Shown one piece after another: positions 53,247 to 61,945 of a stretch of 64,000 bases of DNA. The DNA comes from Streptomyces sp. A0642 (GTDB lineage Bacteria > Actinomycetota > Actinomycetes > Streptomycetales > Streptomycetaceae), in NCBI RefSeq assembly GCF_004795105.1, contig NZ_SSBL01000010.1, positions 1 through 64,000 on the forward strand, in the 5' to 3' direction. The stretch's first letter is position 1. The number at the start of each line of letters is the position of its first letter. The notes beneath the pieces were generated by a model. That model was not told the origin of the DNA, made no database searches, and saw nothing but the letters and a program-made list of their open reading frames with translations. A program made the translations under genes and the position numbers.

Positions 53247-53471
53247 GTAGTCCTTGGCCTCCGTGCCTTACCCAGGGGCGAACTGACGATCAGTCCGGCA
53301 GCACTCGAACCCTGCCACAAGGCACCTCCCTCAGGAAGAGGCCACTCCCCCGCGTGCGTTCGAGAGATGCGCGTTGCGCCCACGAGTACACGGACGACGG
53401 CTCAGGGGGCACCCATCAGGTCGCGGATGCCGCCGACGAGCGCCGGGGCGTCGCGGTCGATCTGGTCCAGG

Positions 53472-53503
53472 GGTGCCCCTGCGGGTGATTCCGCAGGGGC
53501 ACC
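53472..53503. terminator. Hairpin terminator after the EcsC-like gene
   Basis: GGTGCCCCTGCGG (53472-53484) and CCGCAGGGGCACC (53491-53503) pair over 13 bp around GTGATT. It lies on the 3' side of the minus-strand EcsC-like gene, 143 bases after its stop. The rest of the 53247-53645 gap holds the promoter side of the phosphatase gene, a small dyad ACTGA-N3-TCAGT (53282-53294) and no supportable gene. Confidence 0.8.
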
Positions 53504-53645
53504 GTCGTGCGGCAGGCGGGCAGAGGCCGTCCATACGGCGCTCGCATTCCGGGACTCAAGACCCGAGCGCCGAAGCAGCGACCGACGGGCCCCGACGGGG
53601 CAGACCGAGTCGGATACGCCCACTTGCACACCCCTGCCGCCCGCC

Positions 53646-54509
53646 TCATGGCTGTCGACGCTTCACGATGCGCCAGTCACGGCCCGGCCGAGGAATCTTC
53701 GCCTGCTCCTCGGCCGGGGAAGCCTCGTCCTGTACGACCTCCCCCGGGATGACCTGAGGGGCCGGCTGGGCGAGATCCAGACCGGAGAGGTGGGTCTTGA
53801 GACGCCTCGCCATGGGGCGGAAGGTCGCGAAGGTGAGCGTGCCGGACACGGCGGCCCCGACGACGGGGATGGCCTTGGAGACGGACTTCGCGAAGGTCTG
53901 CTTCGTCATCTCGACACCGAGGTATGCGGCGACCTTCTTCACAACGGGATAGACGACGCCCTGGGTCAGCGCCTTCTGCGGCAGCTTCTTGATGACCTGC
54001 TCGGACATCGCCTTCGCCACCTTCCCCACGGCGGCGTTCGCGGAATGGGTCCCGAACATCACTCCGAAGAAGAGGGTGAGAACTCCCTTGGTGGCGTCGT
54101 CGAGTTCGTCGTCGCCATCCTCGGAGAACAGATTGGGCCAGCTGTAGAGGTAGGCGAGCTTCTGCGAGATGCGCAGCATGTGGCCGATGTACTGGGCGAG
54201 ATCGGCCGGCACGGTCGCGGGGAGGGCCAGGACCCCGGGGAATCCGGCGGCTGCGGAGAGGGCGCTCACCTTGGCGGTCTCGTAGCGGATGGACTCGTTG
54301 GCCACCCTGTCCAGCACGTCCAGGGGGATTCCGGCCGCCGCGGGGCTCTCCGCTATCGCCATGCGGACTTCGTACTCCGAGCAGTGGCGGGCCAACGCCG
54401 TCCGGAGGTACGCCTCCCTGTCGACGCGCACGCCCGGAAGTCTTGCCGCACCGAGCAGGAGAGCGGAGAAGCGCGACTCCGGGTTCTCCATCATTCTTCC
54501 TGTAGCCAT
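53646..54509 (-). CDS. EcsC-like protein
   Basis: 287 aa. The central part (AAAGFPGVLALPATVPADLAQYIGHMLRISQKLAYLY) and the later KALTQGVVYPVVKKVAAYLG and IPVVGAAVSGTLTFATFRPMARRLKTHL match the general pattern of EcsC-family proteins. These are membrane-associated, function unknown, and in Bacillus linked to an ABC exporter. Two moderately hydrophobic segments are present, and the C-terminus is Pro- and charge-rich. No transporter gene adjoins it. The start at 54509 is used; a second Met lies five codons later. Its place beside a methyltransferase remnant suggests an accessory island. Confidence 0.6.
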   Translation of the reverse strand: MATGRMMENPESRFSALLLGAARLPGVRVDREAYLRTALARHCSEYEVRMAIAESPAAAGIPLDVLDRVANESIRYETAKVSALSAAAGFPGVLALPATVPADLAQYIGHMLRISQKLAYLYSWPNLFSEDGDDELDDATKGVLTLFFGVMFGTHSANAAVGKVAKAMSEQVIKKLPQKALTQGVVYPVVKKVAAYLGVEMTKQTFAKSVSKAIPVVGAAVSGTLTFATFRPMARRLKTHLSGLDLAQPAPQVIPGEVVQDEASPAEEQAKIPRPGRDWRIVKRRQP

Positions 54510-54766
54510 GCCGAGAACGTACTCCAGAGGGGTGACCCGAACCCCTCCATTCGGTCATTCCGGGGCTGGCGTTGAGGCGCCGGCAAGAAGGCCGGCGTCC
54601 ACACCCGTGAGAGCGAACTCCGCGACTCGCTAGCCTCGCCACCCGTACGCTGAGACATCGCAGCCGCCCGTTCGATAGCGGCTCACTGGTCGCCGGACGT
54701 GCCGGTGCGTCGGAGTCAGAAGCGGTACGGCGGGGCGGGTACGCGCGAGAGGTGGCCCAAGGTGGC

Positions 54767-55129
54767 CTACGAGAACAAGGCCCCGGCGCCGAGTGCGGGC
54801 TCGCAGATCTTCCACTCCAGGAGCTCCCTGGCCGGGGTGACGGTGTCGTGCTGGTCGAGGCGGTGCTTGAGGGCCAGCTCGACGGTGACCTCGGTCAGGC
54901 ACTTCGGGGTGTAGTACAACGCGGAGGCCTGGCGGTCGCGGCCTGCCAGCCGGTAGACGAAGGTGCCCCGAGGGTGGACCACCCGCTCCTGGCGGCCGGG
55001 GTCGGGGTTCGGCCGGTGAACGAAGACACCGCCTCGTAGCCCTGGACGCGTGAGGCGGACCGGGCACTGGAAGGAGTGGCGGCTAAGCCGGCGCCCCTCC
55101 TCGAACGGGTACACCACGTACTCCGCCAT
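54767..55129 (-). pseudogene. Stub of a PglX/DrmMI-like adenine DNA methyltransferase
   Basis: The 120-codon frame reads YVVYPFEEGRRLSRHSF, then GTFVYRLAGRDRQASALYYTPKCLTEVTVELAL and LLEWKICEPALGAGALFS before a TAG. RDRQ-S-YYTP followed by a helix and then CEPA-G-GALF (motif I, AdoMet binding) is how the catalytic core begins in the large N6-adenine methyltransferases of BREX (PglX) and class 1 DISARM (DrmMI). The real proteins are around 1000 residues or more. Here both the long N-terminus and everything after motif I, including the catalytic NPPY, are missing. The ATG at 55129 has AGGGA before it, so a short peptide might still be made. Confidence 0.7.
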
Positions 55130-55370
55130 CGCTTCCCTGTTGCAGATGGACACCCGAGTCGCACAGCCGGTGCGGGAGGCCATGGCCCAGCGGTTTGCCT
55201 GGAGCCCGGGCCGCGAGCTGGCCTGCATACCCCGTCGTCACCATCACTCGTACGATCCTCGCCACAACTTGTACCCACAGGTCGGGCGAGTTCGGACCAC
55301 CGGCGCGCCTGCCGACCCGCTCCCCGCAGGAAAACAGGTCGAGCGCCCCCTCGAGCCGCACACCCGCAGG

Positions 55371-56714
55371 TCAGTCGTCCTTCTTCACCGGCTCCAGAAT
55401 CGCCACGCACTCCACGTGATGCGTCATCGGGAACAGGTCGAACGCCCGCAGCGTCCGCACCTTGTAGCCGCCCTCCGCGAAGTACGCCAGGTCGCGCGCC
55501 AGCGCCGCCGGGTCGCACGCCACGTACGCGATCTTGCGTGCCCCGAGGCCCGCCAGGCGCTTGACGACCTGCTTGCCGGCGCCCGCGCGCGGCGGGTCCA
55601 GGACGATCAGGTCGCACTCGGTGATGCCCGTGCGGGGCAGGACCTGGTCGACCTTGCCGTGCTCGATGCGGACCCGCTCCAGGTCCTTGAGGTTGTGGCG
55701 GGCGTCCTCCACCGCACGCTTGCCGGACTCGATGCCGAGCACCGCGCCCTTCTCGCCGATGCGCTGGCCGATGGCGCCGGCGAAGAGGCCGACGCCGCAG
55801 TAGAGGTCGAGCGCCGTGTCGTTCTTGCGGGGCAGCAGGCCCTGCATGACGGCGCGGACGAGGGTGTCCGCCGCCTGCGGGTGGACCTGCCAGAAACCGC
55901 CGGAGCCGACGCGGTAGGTGCGGTCGTCGGCGCGTTCGCGGACGAAGCCGCGGCCGTGGACGCGGTGCACCCCGCCGTCGCGTTCGTCGACGCGCAGGAC
56001 CGACACGGGCTTGTCGAGTTCGACCAGGGGGAGGCGGCCGCCCTCGCGCGGGGTGAGGATGACCTGGCGGTCGCTGGAGCCGGTGGCGGCGATGGCCTCC
56101 ACCGTGGCCATCTGGGGCCAGTCCTGCTTCTCGATGCCGAGTTCGGTGACGCCGGGGGCGGCGATCATGCACTGGTCGATGATCTCGACGTCGTGCGAGC
56201 GGTGCTTGCGCAGGCCGACGCGGCCGTCCTCGTCGATCGCGTACTGGACGCGGGTGCGCCAGGCGGGGACCTCGCCCGGCGGGAGCTTGTCGCCCTCGGC
56301 CGGCATGACGGTGCCGTCCCAGCCCGCCTCCTCCGGGGTGAGGCCCGCGAGGCGCTGGAGCTGCTCGGCGATCACTTCGCCCTTGAGCCGGCGCTGGGCG
56401 CCCGGCTTGGCGTGCTGCCAGTCGCAGCCGCCGCACTTGCCGGGGCCGGCGAACGGGCACGGGGCCTTCACCCGGTCCTTGGACCCCTCGATGATCCGTA
56501 CGGCGTCGGCGCGCAGGAAGCGGGAGTCCGAGGCGCCGTCGGTGACCTTCGCGACGACCTTCTCGCCGGGCAGGGTGTGGCGTACGAAAAGGACCTGGCC
56601 CTCGGAGGTGCGGGCGATGCAGTGGCCGCCGTGGGCGACCGGGCCGACCTCCACCTCGTACTCCCGCCCCACGAGCGATTCCCCGGTCTGCGGCGGAGTG
56701 GATTCGTTCTGCAT
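55371..56714 (-). CDS. TrmA/RumA-family RNA (uracil-5-) methyltransferase
   Basis: 447 aa. A TRAM domain comes first (about 15-75, VGPVAHGGHCIART). The iron-sulfur cysteines follow in PCPFAGPGKCGGCDWQHA. The Rossmann methyltransferase core starts near residue 290 (ALDLYCGVGLFAGAIGQ) and ends with the catalytic Cys region YVACDPAALARDLAYF. LVLDPPRAG-like DPPRAGAGKQ is the substrate-binding motif. It methylates a uridine in rRNA or tRNA with AdoMet. Single gene, not overlapping others; 132 bases separate it from the potassium importer gene upstream. Confidence 0.93.
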   Translation of the reverse strand: MQNESTPPQTGESLVGREYEVEVGPVAHGGHCIARTSEGQVLFVRHTLPGEKVVAKVTDGASDSRFLRADAVRIIEGSKDRVKAPCPFAGPGKCGGCDWQHAKPGAQRRLKGEVIAEQLQRLAGLTPEEAGWDGTVMPAEGDKLPPGEVPAWRTRVQYAIDEDGRVGLRKHRSHDVEIIDQCMIAAPGVTELGIEKQDWPQMATVEAIAATGSSDRQVILTPREGGRLPLVELDKPVSVLRVDERDGGVHRVHGRGFVRERADDRTYRVGSGGFWQVHPQAADTLVRAVMQGLLPRKNDTALDLYCGVGLFAGAIGQRIGEKGAVLGIESGKRAVEDARHNLKDLERVRIEHGKVDQVLPRTGITECDLIVLDPPRAGAGKQVVKRLAGLGARKIAYVACDPAALARDLAYFAEGGYKVRTLRAFDLFPMTHHVECVAILEPVKKDD

Positions 56715-56846
56715 GCGGGGAGGGCTCCAGAGATCAGGGGGACGGCGAACGGCCGGACAACAACCTACGAGTCTACGTGGGTGTCGTCCGGCCGCTTACC
56801 AGGAACGGATACCGCAGGAACCGCTACGGGGCGTCAGCCCCCGCGC

Positions 56847-58895
56847 TCAGCTCTTGTGCGTATGCTCCTTCGTCCTGCGCTCCACGGGACCGCGTCGCAC
56901 GGCGCCGGGGGCGCTCCACTCCGCCCGCTTGCGCGCCCGCTTCTTGGCCGCCTCGGAGGACTCCAGCTGGTACGGGACCGAGGTGACCATCACCCCCGGC
57001 GTGAAGAGCAGCCGGCCCTTGAGCCTGAGGGCGCTCTGGTTGTGGAGCAGGTGCTCGTACCAGTGGCCGACGACGTACTCCGGGATGTAGACGCTGACGA
57101 CGTCGCGCGGGCTCTCCCGGCGCAGGCCCTTGACGTACTCGATGACCGGGCGGGTCACCTCGCGGTAGGGCGAGTCGAGGATCTTCAGCGGTACGTTGAT
57201 GCCGCGCCGCTCCCAGTCCTCCTTGAGCGCCTTCGTCTCGGCCGGGTCGACGCTGATGGACAGCGCCTCCAGGTGGTCCGTGCGGATCAGCTTCGCGTAC
57301 GCGAGGGCGCGCAGGGTGGGGCGGTGGAGCTTGGAGACCAGGACGATCGAGTGGACCCGGGAGGGGCGGACGCTCTCGTCGGACGGCGTCTCGTCGGCGG
57401 CGATCTCCTCGGCGACCCGGTCGTAGTGCTTACGGATCGCGGTCATCGTGCCGTAGAAGATGACCATGCCGAGCAGTGCGACCCAGGCGCCGTGGGTGAA
57501 CTTGGTGGCGAGGACGACGACGAGCACCAGACCGGTGAAGAACGCGCCGAAGGTGTTGATCGCGCGGGAGCGGATCATGTGGCGGCGCTTGGCCGGGTCC
57601 TTCTCGGCGCGCAGGTGCCGGTTCCAGTGCCGGACCATGCCGGTCTGGCTGAGCGTGAACGAGACGAACACGCCGACGATGTACAGCTGGATCAGCCGGG
57701 TCGAGTCGGCTCCGTAGATCCAGACCAGCAGGATCGCCGCGCCGGCCAGCAGCACGATGCCGTTGGAGAAGGCGAGCCGGTCGCCGCGGGTGTGGAGCTG
57801 GCGGGGCAGGTAGCGGTCCTGCGCCAGGATCGAGCCGAGCAGCGGGAAGCCGTTGTACGCGGTGTTGGCGGCCAGGAAGAGGACGAGGGCGGTGGCCGCG
57901 GCGAGGATCACGAAGAAGAACGTGCCGTCGCCGAACACGGCGGCCGCGACCTGGGAGATCACCGGGTCCTGCACGAAGGACGAACCGACCGGGGTGCCGT
58001 GGTTGATCAGGTCCTGGGCCGGGTTCTCGGCCATCTTGACGTCGGTGGCCATGGCCAGCCCGATGATGCCGCAGAACATGGTGACGGCCAGCAGGCCCAT
58101 CATCGCGAGGGTCGTCGCGGCGTTCTTGCTCTTGGGCTTGCGGAAGGCCGGGACGCCGTTGCTGATGGCCTCGACACCGGTCAGGGCCGCACAGCCGGAG
58201 GAGAACGCGCGCAGCAGAAGGAAGACGAGGGCGAAGCCCGCGAGGCCGCCGTGTTCGGCCTTGATCGTGTAGCCGGAGGTCGGGGCGTGCATGGTGTCGC
58301 CGAGGACGAGTCCGCGGAAGGCGCCCCACGCGATCATGATGAAGACGCCGGCCACGAAGAGGTAGGTGGGAATGGCGAAGAGCTTGCCGGACTCCTTGAC
58401 GCCGCGCAGGTTCATCAGCGTCAGCAGCACGATGGCGGCGATGGCGCAGGACGTCTTGTGCTCGACGACGAAGGGCACCGCGGAGCCGAGGTTCTCCACC
58501 CCGGAGGCGATGGACACCGCGACGGTCAGCACGTAGTCGACCAGCAGCGCGCTGGCCACGGTCAGGCCGGCCTTGGGGCCGAGGTTGGTCGTGGCCACCT
58601 CGTAGTCGCCGCCACCGCTCGGGTACGCGTGCACGTTCTGCCGGTACGAGGCGACCACGGTGAACATCAGGACCACGACGGCGACCGCGATCCACGGGCT
58701 GAAGTGGTAGGCCGACACGCCCGCGATGGAGAGCACCAGGAGGACTTCTCCGGGCGCGTACGCCACCGAGGACAGCGGGTCGGATGCGAAGACGGGGAGG
58801 GCGATGCGCTTGGGGAGGAGCGTCTCCCCCAGTTTGTCGCTGCGCAGGGCCCTGCCGATCAGGATCCGTTTGGGCACGTCGGTCAGTTTGGACAC
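56847..58895 (-). CDS. KimA-family potassium importer (APC superfamily)
   Basis: 682 aa. About 12 membrane segments (to about residue 500) and a cytoplasmic C-terminal domain. It closely follows KimA (YdaO) of Bacillus subtilis, a proton-coupled high-affinity K+ importer. Shared segments are SSVAYAPGEVLLVL, SYRQNVHAYPSGGGDYEVA, LLLRAFSSGCAALTGVEAISN and, at the C-terminus, LLHNQSALRLKGRLLF. KimA activity in Bacillus is shut by c-di-AMP binding to the C-terminal domain. The start is GTG at 58895 (SKLTDVPKRILIG), because this is where homology begins; longer frames are open only by GC bias. Divergent from two TrkA genes and close to kdpDE, it forms a potassium locus. Confidence 0.82.
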   Translation of the reverse strand: MSKLTDVPKRILIGRALRSDKLGETLLPKRIALPVFASDPLSSVAYAPGEVLLVLSIAGVSAYHFSPWIAVAVVVLMFTVVASYRQNVHAYPSGGGDYEVATTNLGPKAGLTVASALLVDYVLTVAVSIASGVENLGSAVPFVVEHKTSCAIAAIVLLTLMNLRGVKESGKLFAIPTYLFVAGVFIMIAWGAFRGLVLGDTMHAPTSGYTIKAEHGGLAGFALVFLLLRAFSSGCAALTGVEAISNGVPAFRKPKSKNAATTLAMMGLLAVTMFCGIIGLAMATDVKMAENPAQDLINHGTPVGSSFVQDPVISQVAAAVFGDGTFFFVILAAATALVLFLAANTAYNGFPLLGSILAQDRYLPRQLHTRGDRLAFSNGIVLLAGAAILLVWIYGADSTRLIQLYIVGVFVSFTLSQTGMVRHWNRHLRAEKDPAKRRHMIRSRAINTFGAFFTGLVLVVVLATKFTHGAWVALLGMVIFYGTMTAIRKHYDRVAEEIAADETPSDESVRPSRVHSIVLVSKLHRPTLRALAYAKLIRTDHLEALSISVDPAETKALKEDWERRGINVPLKILDSPYREVTRPVIEYVKGLRRESPRDVVSVYIPEYVVGHWYEHLLHNQSALRLKGRLLFTPGVMVTSVPYQLESSEAAKKRARKRAEWSAPGAVRRGPVERRTKEHTHKS

Positions 58896-59260
58896 GCTGA
58901 GGATCGTAAGGGTTCCGTACGCGCCCCACCCACCCACCACCCCCGTGGCCGCGCAATCTCCTGCTCCTGGCGGGAAAAGCCACGAAATCCTTAACGGAAT
59001 CCTTGCACCGCCCCCGTCCGGAAGCCCCTCGGGACGATGTCCGAAAGGCGGCCCGGGCACTTCGCGGGACGTCGCCTTTGCCACAGTGCCCCCGGCATGA
59101 GCACACTCGAATGAGGCAACGCACCCGGCGCCGCTTAAGCTCGTCCTGGGCAACGGGAGGAACCGTTGCCCCATTGTTTGCCCGGCCAGCCGAGGAATGA
59201 GTGTGAGCAGGGTGTTTTCGCAGGTCAGCCGGACGACCAGGACTGCGAGGTAGGCGCAAG
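58896..59260. promoter_or_regulatory. Divergent control region between kimA-like and trkA genes
   Basis: 365 bases without a gene. GGGCAACGG (59148-59156) and CCGTTGCCC (59163-59171) form a 9-bp hairpin. AATCCTT occurs twice, 12 bases apart, near 58986-59004. I looked for a ydaO-type c-di-AMP riboswitch on the kimA-like side and did not find its conserved elements. Confidence 0.5.
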
Positions 59261-59929
59261 GTGCACATCGTCATCATGGGCTGCGGGCGAGTGGGGGCCG
59301 CTCTCGCGCAGACCCTGGAGCAGCAGGGGCACACGGTCGCCGTCATCGACCGGGACCCCACGGCGTTCCGGCGCCTCGGATCCGGCTTCGGCGGCCGTCG
59401 CGTCACGGGCGTCGGGTTCGACCAGGACACCCTTCGCGAGGCGGGTATCGAGGAAGCGGGCGCGTTCGCCGCGGTGAGCAGCGGCGACAACTCCAACATC
59501 ATCGCCGCCCGCGTGGCGCGCGAGATGTTCGGCATCGAGAACGTCGCGGCCAGGATCTACGACCCCCGGCGTGCCGAGGTGTACCAGCGTCTGGGCATCC
59601 CCACGGTCGCCACCGTGCGCTGGACCGCCGACCAGATGCTGCGCCGCCTGCTGCCTTCGGGCGCGGAGCCGCTGTGGCGCGATCCGAGCGGAGGGGTGCA
59701 GCTCGCGGAGGTGCACACCACGCCGTCCTGGATCGGCCACAAGATCAGCACCCTGCAGGAGGAGACGGGCGTGCGCGTGGCCTTCCTCACCCGGTTGGGC
59801 GAAGCCATACTGCCGTCCTCGCAGACGGTGCTGCAGGAGGGCGACCTCGTCCACGTGATGATGCGTACGGACGAGATCGCGAAGGTCGAGGCGGCCTTCG
59901 CCGAGGGCCCCGAGGAGGGCGGTCACTGA
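59261..59929 (+). CDS. TrkA-family RCK potassium-uptake protein (first copy)
   Basis: 222 aa, GTG start at 59261 after GAGG. The RCK_N Rossmann domain begins VIMGCGRVGAALAQTLEQQGH and ends the second strand in DRD (NAD-binding acid). Residues about 135-215 form an RCK_C domain (LTRLGEAILPSSQTVLQEGDLVHVMM). Such proteins gate K+ channels or transporters in response to NAD(H), ATP or c-di-AMP. Its stop overlaps the start of a second TrkA by one base. No TrkH/KtrB membrane gene is adjacent; the nearest potassium transporter is the divergent KimA-like protein. Confidence 0.92.
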   Translation: MHIVIMGCGRVGAALAQTLEQQGHTVAVIDRDPTAFRRLGSGFGGRRVTGVGFDQDTLREAGIEEAGAFAAVSSGDNSNIIAARVAREMFGIENVAARIYDPRRAEVYQRLGIPTVATVRWTADQMLRRLLPSGAEPLWRDPSGGVQLAEVHTTPSWIGHKISTLQEETGVRVAFLTRLGEAILPSSQTVLQEGDLVHVMMRTDEIAKVEAAFAEGPEEGGH

Positions 59930-60606
59930 TGCGTGTCGCGATTGCCGGGGCCGGCGCGGTGGGCCGTTCCATCGCGGGCGAGCTGCTGGAGAACGGGCAC
60001 GAGGTGCTGCTCGTGGACAAGGCGCCGACCGCCATCTCGGTGGAGCGGGTGCCGATGGCCGAGTGGCTGCTGGCGGACGCCTGCGAGATCACCTCGCTGG
60101 ACGAGGCGGCGCTGCAGCGCTGCAACGTCGTGATCGCGGCGACCGGCGACGACAAGGTGAATTTGGTCGTCTCGCTGCTCGCCAAGACCGAGTACGGCGT
60201 GCCGCGCGTCGTCGCCCGGGTGAACAACCCGAAGAACGAGTGGCTGTTCAACGAGTCCTGGGGTGTCGATGTGGCAGTGTCCACGCCGCGTCTGATGTCG
60301 GCGCTGGTCGAGGAGGCGGTGAGTGTCGGCGATCTGGTCCGGCTCCTGCGCTTCAGCCACGGCGACGCGAACCTGGTCGAGCTGACTCTGCCGCCGGAGT
60401 CGGCGCTGGCGGGCACGCCGGTGGGGGAGGTCGCCTGGCCGGAGGACACCTCGCTGGTGACGATCATCCGCGGGCAGCGCGTGCTGACGCCGAGCGTCGA
60501 GGAGACCCTGGAGGCCGGGGACGAGCTGCTGTTCGTGGCCGCCCAGGCGCGTGAGGAGCAGTTGGAGGATCTGCTGTCGGTGCGCCAGGGCGACCCGGAG
60601 AGCTGA
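59929..60606 (+). CDS. TrkA-family RCK potassium-uptake protein (second copy)
   Basis: 225 aa. RCK_N: VAIAGAGAVGRSIAGELLENGHEVLLVDK, with the NAD-binding acidic residue at the end of the second strand. RCK_C: about 145-220 (ELTLPPESALAGTPVGEVAW, VEETLEAGDELLFVAA). The ATG at 59929 shares a base with the previous stop (TGATG), so the two proteins are co-translated and probably form a hetero-oligomer. The sequence is clearly diverged from the first copy, an old duplication. A strong terminator follows within 15 bases. Confidence 0.92.
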   Translation: MRVAIAGAGAVGRSIAGELLENGHEVLLVDKAPTAISVERVPMAEWLLADACEITSLDEAALQRCNVVIAATGDDKVNLVVSLLAKTEYGVPRVVARVNNPKNEWLFNESWGVDVAVSTPRLMSALVEEAVSVGDLVRLLRFSHGDANLVELTLPPESALAGTPVGEVAWPEDTSLVTIIRGQRVLTPSVEETLEAGDELLFVAAQAREEQLEDLLSVRQGDPES

Positions 60607-60620
60607 GCAGCGGACGTGAG

Positions 60621-60665
60621 CGAGAGGGGCCCGTTACCGCCGGTGGCGGTGACGGGCCCCTCTCG
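60621..60665. terminator. 20-bp hairpin terminator after the trkA pair
   Basis: Arms 60621-60640 and 60646-60665 pair over 20 bp (one G-T pair) around a 5-base loop. The converging DUF3159 gene ends at 60723, so it can serve both strands. Confidence 0.92.
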
Positions 60666-60722
60666 TTGCTCGAAGAAGTCCTGCTGAGGTTTTCCTGCTC
60701 AGAGGCTGCTCAGGGGTCCTGC

Positions 60723-61478
60723 TCAGAAGTCCTGGCTGCGGGCCGCTTCGGCGGCGGCGGCCTTACGGGCCTTCTCCGCCTGCTCCTCCGCCTCCATCTC
60801 GGCGAAGACGTCGATGGGCGGCGGCGCCTTGGCGAGGAAGACCCAGGTGAGGTAGACCGCCAGCAGGAACGGCGGGATCTTGAGAGCGATCAGGACCCAG
60901 CCGAACTGGGTGGTGTCGGCCCACCAGTACAGCGGGAAGAGGATCGCGCACTTGGCGAGCAGGATCAGTCCCCAGGCGTAGCTGGCCTTGGCGTAGGCCT
61001 TCTTCCGGCCGGGGTTCCGCGTGCGCCAGGAGAGGTTCTCCTTGAACACCGGGCCCAGGATGAGGCCGATCAGCGGGAGCCCCGCGAGCGTACTGATCAG
61101 GTAGGCGAGGGCCAGGCCGAGCGTGTAGATCATGCCCGGGAGGTAGAAGTCCTTGGCGTTGCCGGTCATCTTCGCGAAGACGACGCCGAAGGCCACCCCG
61201 AAGACGCCGCTGAAGGCGTGCTTGACGGTGTCCTTGCGGATCAGCCGGACGGCCACGAGCACCAGCGACACAGCCACGGCCGCGATGGCCGAGTTCGTGA
61301 GGTTCTTGTCGATGGTGAAGATCGTGACGAAGAGCAGTCCGGGCAGGACCGTCTCCACCATGCCCCGGATGCCACCGAAGGCCTCGAAGAGCGCGGCCTC
61401 GGTGACCGCCTTCGCGTCGGCCTGCTGCTGGTCGGTGGTGCGGTCCGTTTCGGACGTCGGCTTGTCGAGAGACGTCAC
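60723..61478 (-). CDS. DUF3159 membrane protein
   Basis: 251 aa. A hydrophilic N-terminus (about 35 residues, Asp/Gln-rich) is followed by about six hydrophobic segments. Among them are LFEAFGGIRGMVETVLPGLLFVTIF and TIDKNLTNSAIAAVAVSLVLV. A charged Ala/Glu-rich C-terminal tail ends in SQDF. The family is found in actinobacteria and has no known biochemical function; the glycine-rich start of the first segment resembles that of other intracellular septation proteins. It starts 3 bases after the OB-fold gene stop, so it is in the same operon as kdpDE here. Confidence 0.85.
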   Translation of the reverse strand: MTSLDKPTSETDRTTDQQQADAKAVTEAALFEAFGGIRGMVETVLPGLLFVTIFTIDKNLTNSAIAAVAVSLVLVAVRLIRKDTVKHAFSGVFGVAFGVVFAKMTGNAKDFYLPGMIYTLGLALAYLISTLAGLPLIGLILGPVFKENLSWRTRNPGRKKAYAKASYAWGLILLAKCAILFPLYWWADTTQFGWVLIALKIPPFLLAVYLTWVFLAKAPPPIDVFAEMEAEEQAEKARKAAAAEAARSQDF

Positions 61479-61481
61479 CGG

Positions 61482-61898
61482 CTACTCCTTGCCGAGCGGT
61501 CGGAGTTCGTATTTGGGGTTGAACAGCACCCGGCGCCCGTGGCTCATGGAGATGCGGCCGGAGGCGATGAGCTTACGGCCCGGTTCGATGCCCACGATGG
61601 AGCGGCGGCCGAGCCAGACCACGTCGAGCGGCGCGGTGCCGTCGAAGAGCTCCGCCTCGAGGGCGGGCACTCCGGCGCGCGGTCGCAGGGTGACCGTCCG
61701 CAAGGTACCAGTGACCTTCACGATCTGGCGGTCGGTGCACTCGGAGATCCGGGTGCATCCGGACGCCTGCGAGTCCTCCTCCAGCTCTTCGCACTCCAGG
61801 TCCTCCTGGGAGCTGGAGAGCCGGTCGAGCATCCGCCGGAAGCGCCCGGACGGCCGATCGGCCTTCGGGGACTTCTCGAATCGAGGAACAGCACTCAT
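61482..61898 (-). CDS. OB-fold nucleic-acid-binding protein
   Basis: 138 aa. After a charged N-terminal stretch (about 50 residues with acidic run EDLECEELEED), the rest is an OB-fold: VKVTGTLRTVTLRPRAG, LEAELFDGTAPLDVVWLGRRSIVGIEPGRKLIASGRI. This kind of OB protein resembles the anticodon-binding-like domain of RecG and is common in actinobacteria next to DUF3159. The start at 61898 is used; longer frames overlap the KdpE region. It lies between DUF3159 and kdpE, all on the same strand with gaps of 3 and 47 bases. Confidence 0.85.
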   Translation of the reverse strand: MSAVPRFEKSPKADRPSGRFRRMLDRLSSSQEDLECEELEEDSQASGCTRISECTDRQIVKVTGTLRTVTLRPRAGVPALEAELFDGTAPLDVVWLGRRSIVGIEPGRKLIASGRISMSHGRRVLFNPKYELRPLGKE

Positions 61899-61945
61899 AC
61901 CCGAAGGGTACCGGTCTCCGGAGGTCCTGGACGGTGGCCGCCGTC

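Noticed and set aside
53296..53317. GGTTCGA with flanking complementary bases on the minus strand, like a tRNA T-arm or integration relic
   Set aside because: The stem pairs around GGTTCGAGTG do not fit the 5+7+5 T-arm, the base after TTCGAGT is G rather than the conserved C, and no acceptor stem or anticodon arm follows.
53402..53629. 75-codon minus-strand frame starting MQVGVSDSVCP
   Set aside because: It runs through the terminator hairpin, has no ribosome site and resembles nothing.
55050..58994. 1314-codon plus-strand frame over the RNA methyltransferase and KimA-like genes
   Set aside because: Antisense shadow kept open by GC bias; composition is Gly/Asp/Val/Arg-rich with no domain.
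58896..59260. Possible ydaO/c-di-AMP riboswitch before the KimA-like gene
   Set aside because: Conserved stems and loops of that riboswitch could not be recognised; only a short hairpin and a repeat are present.
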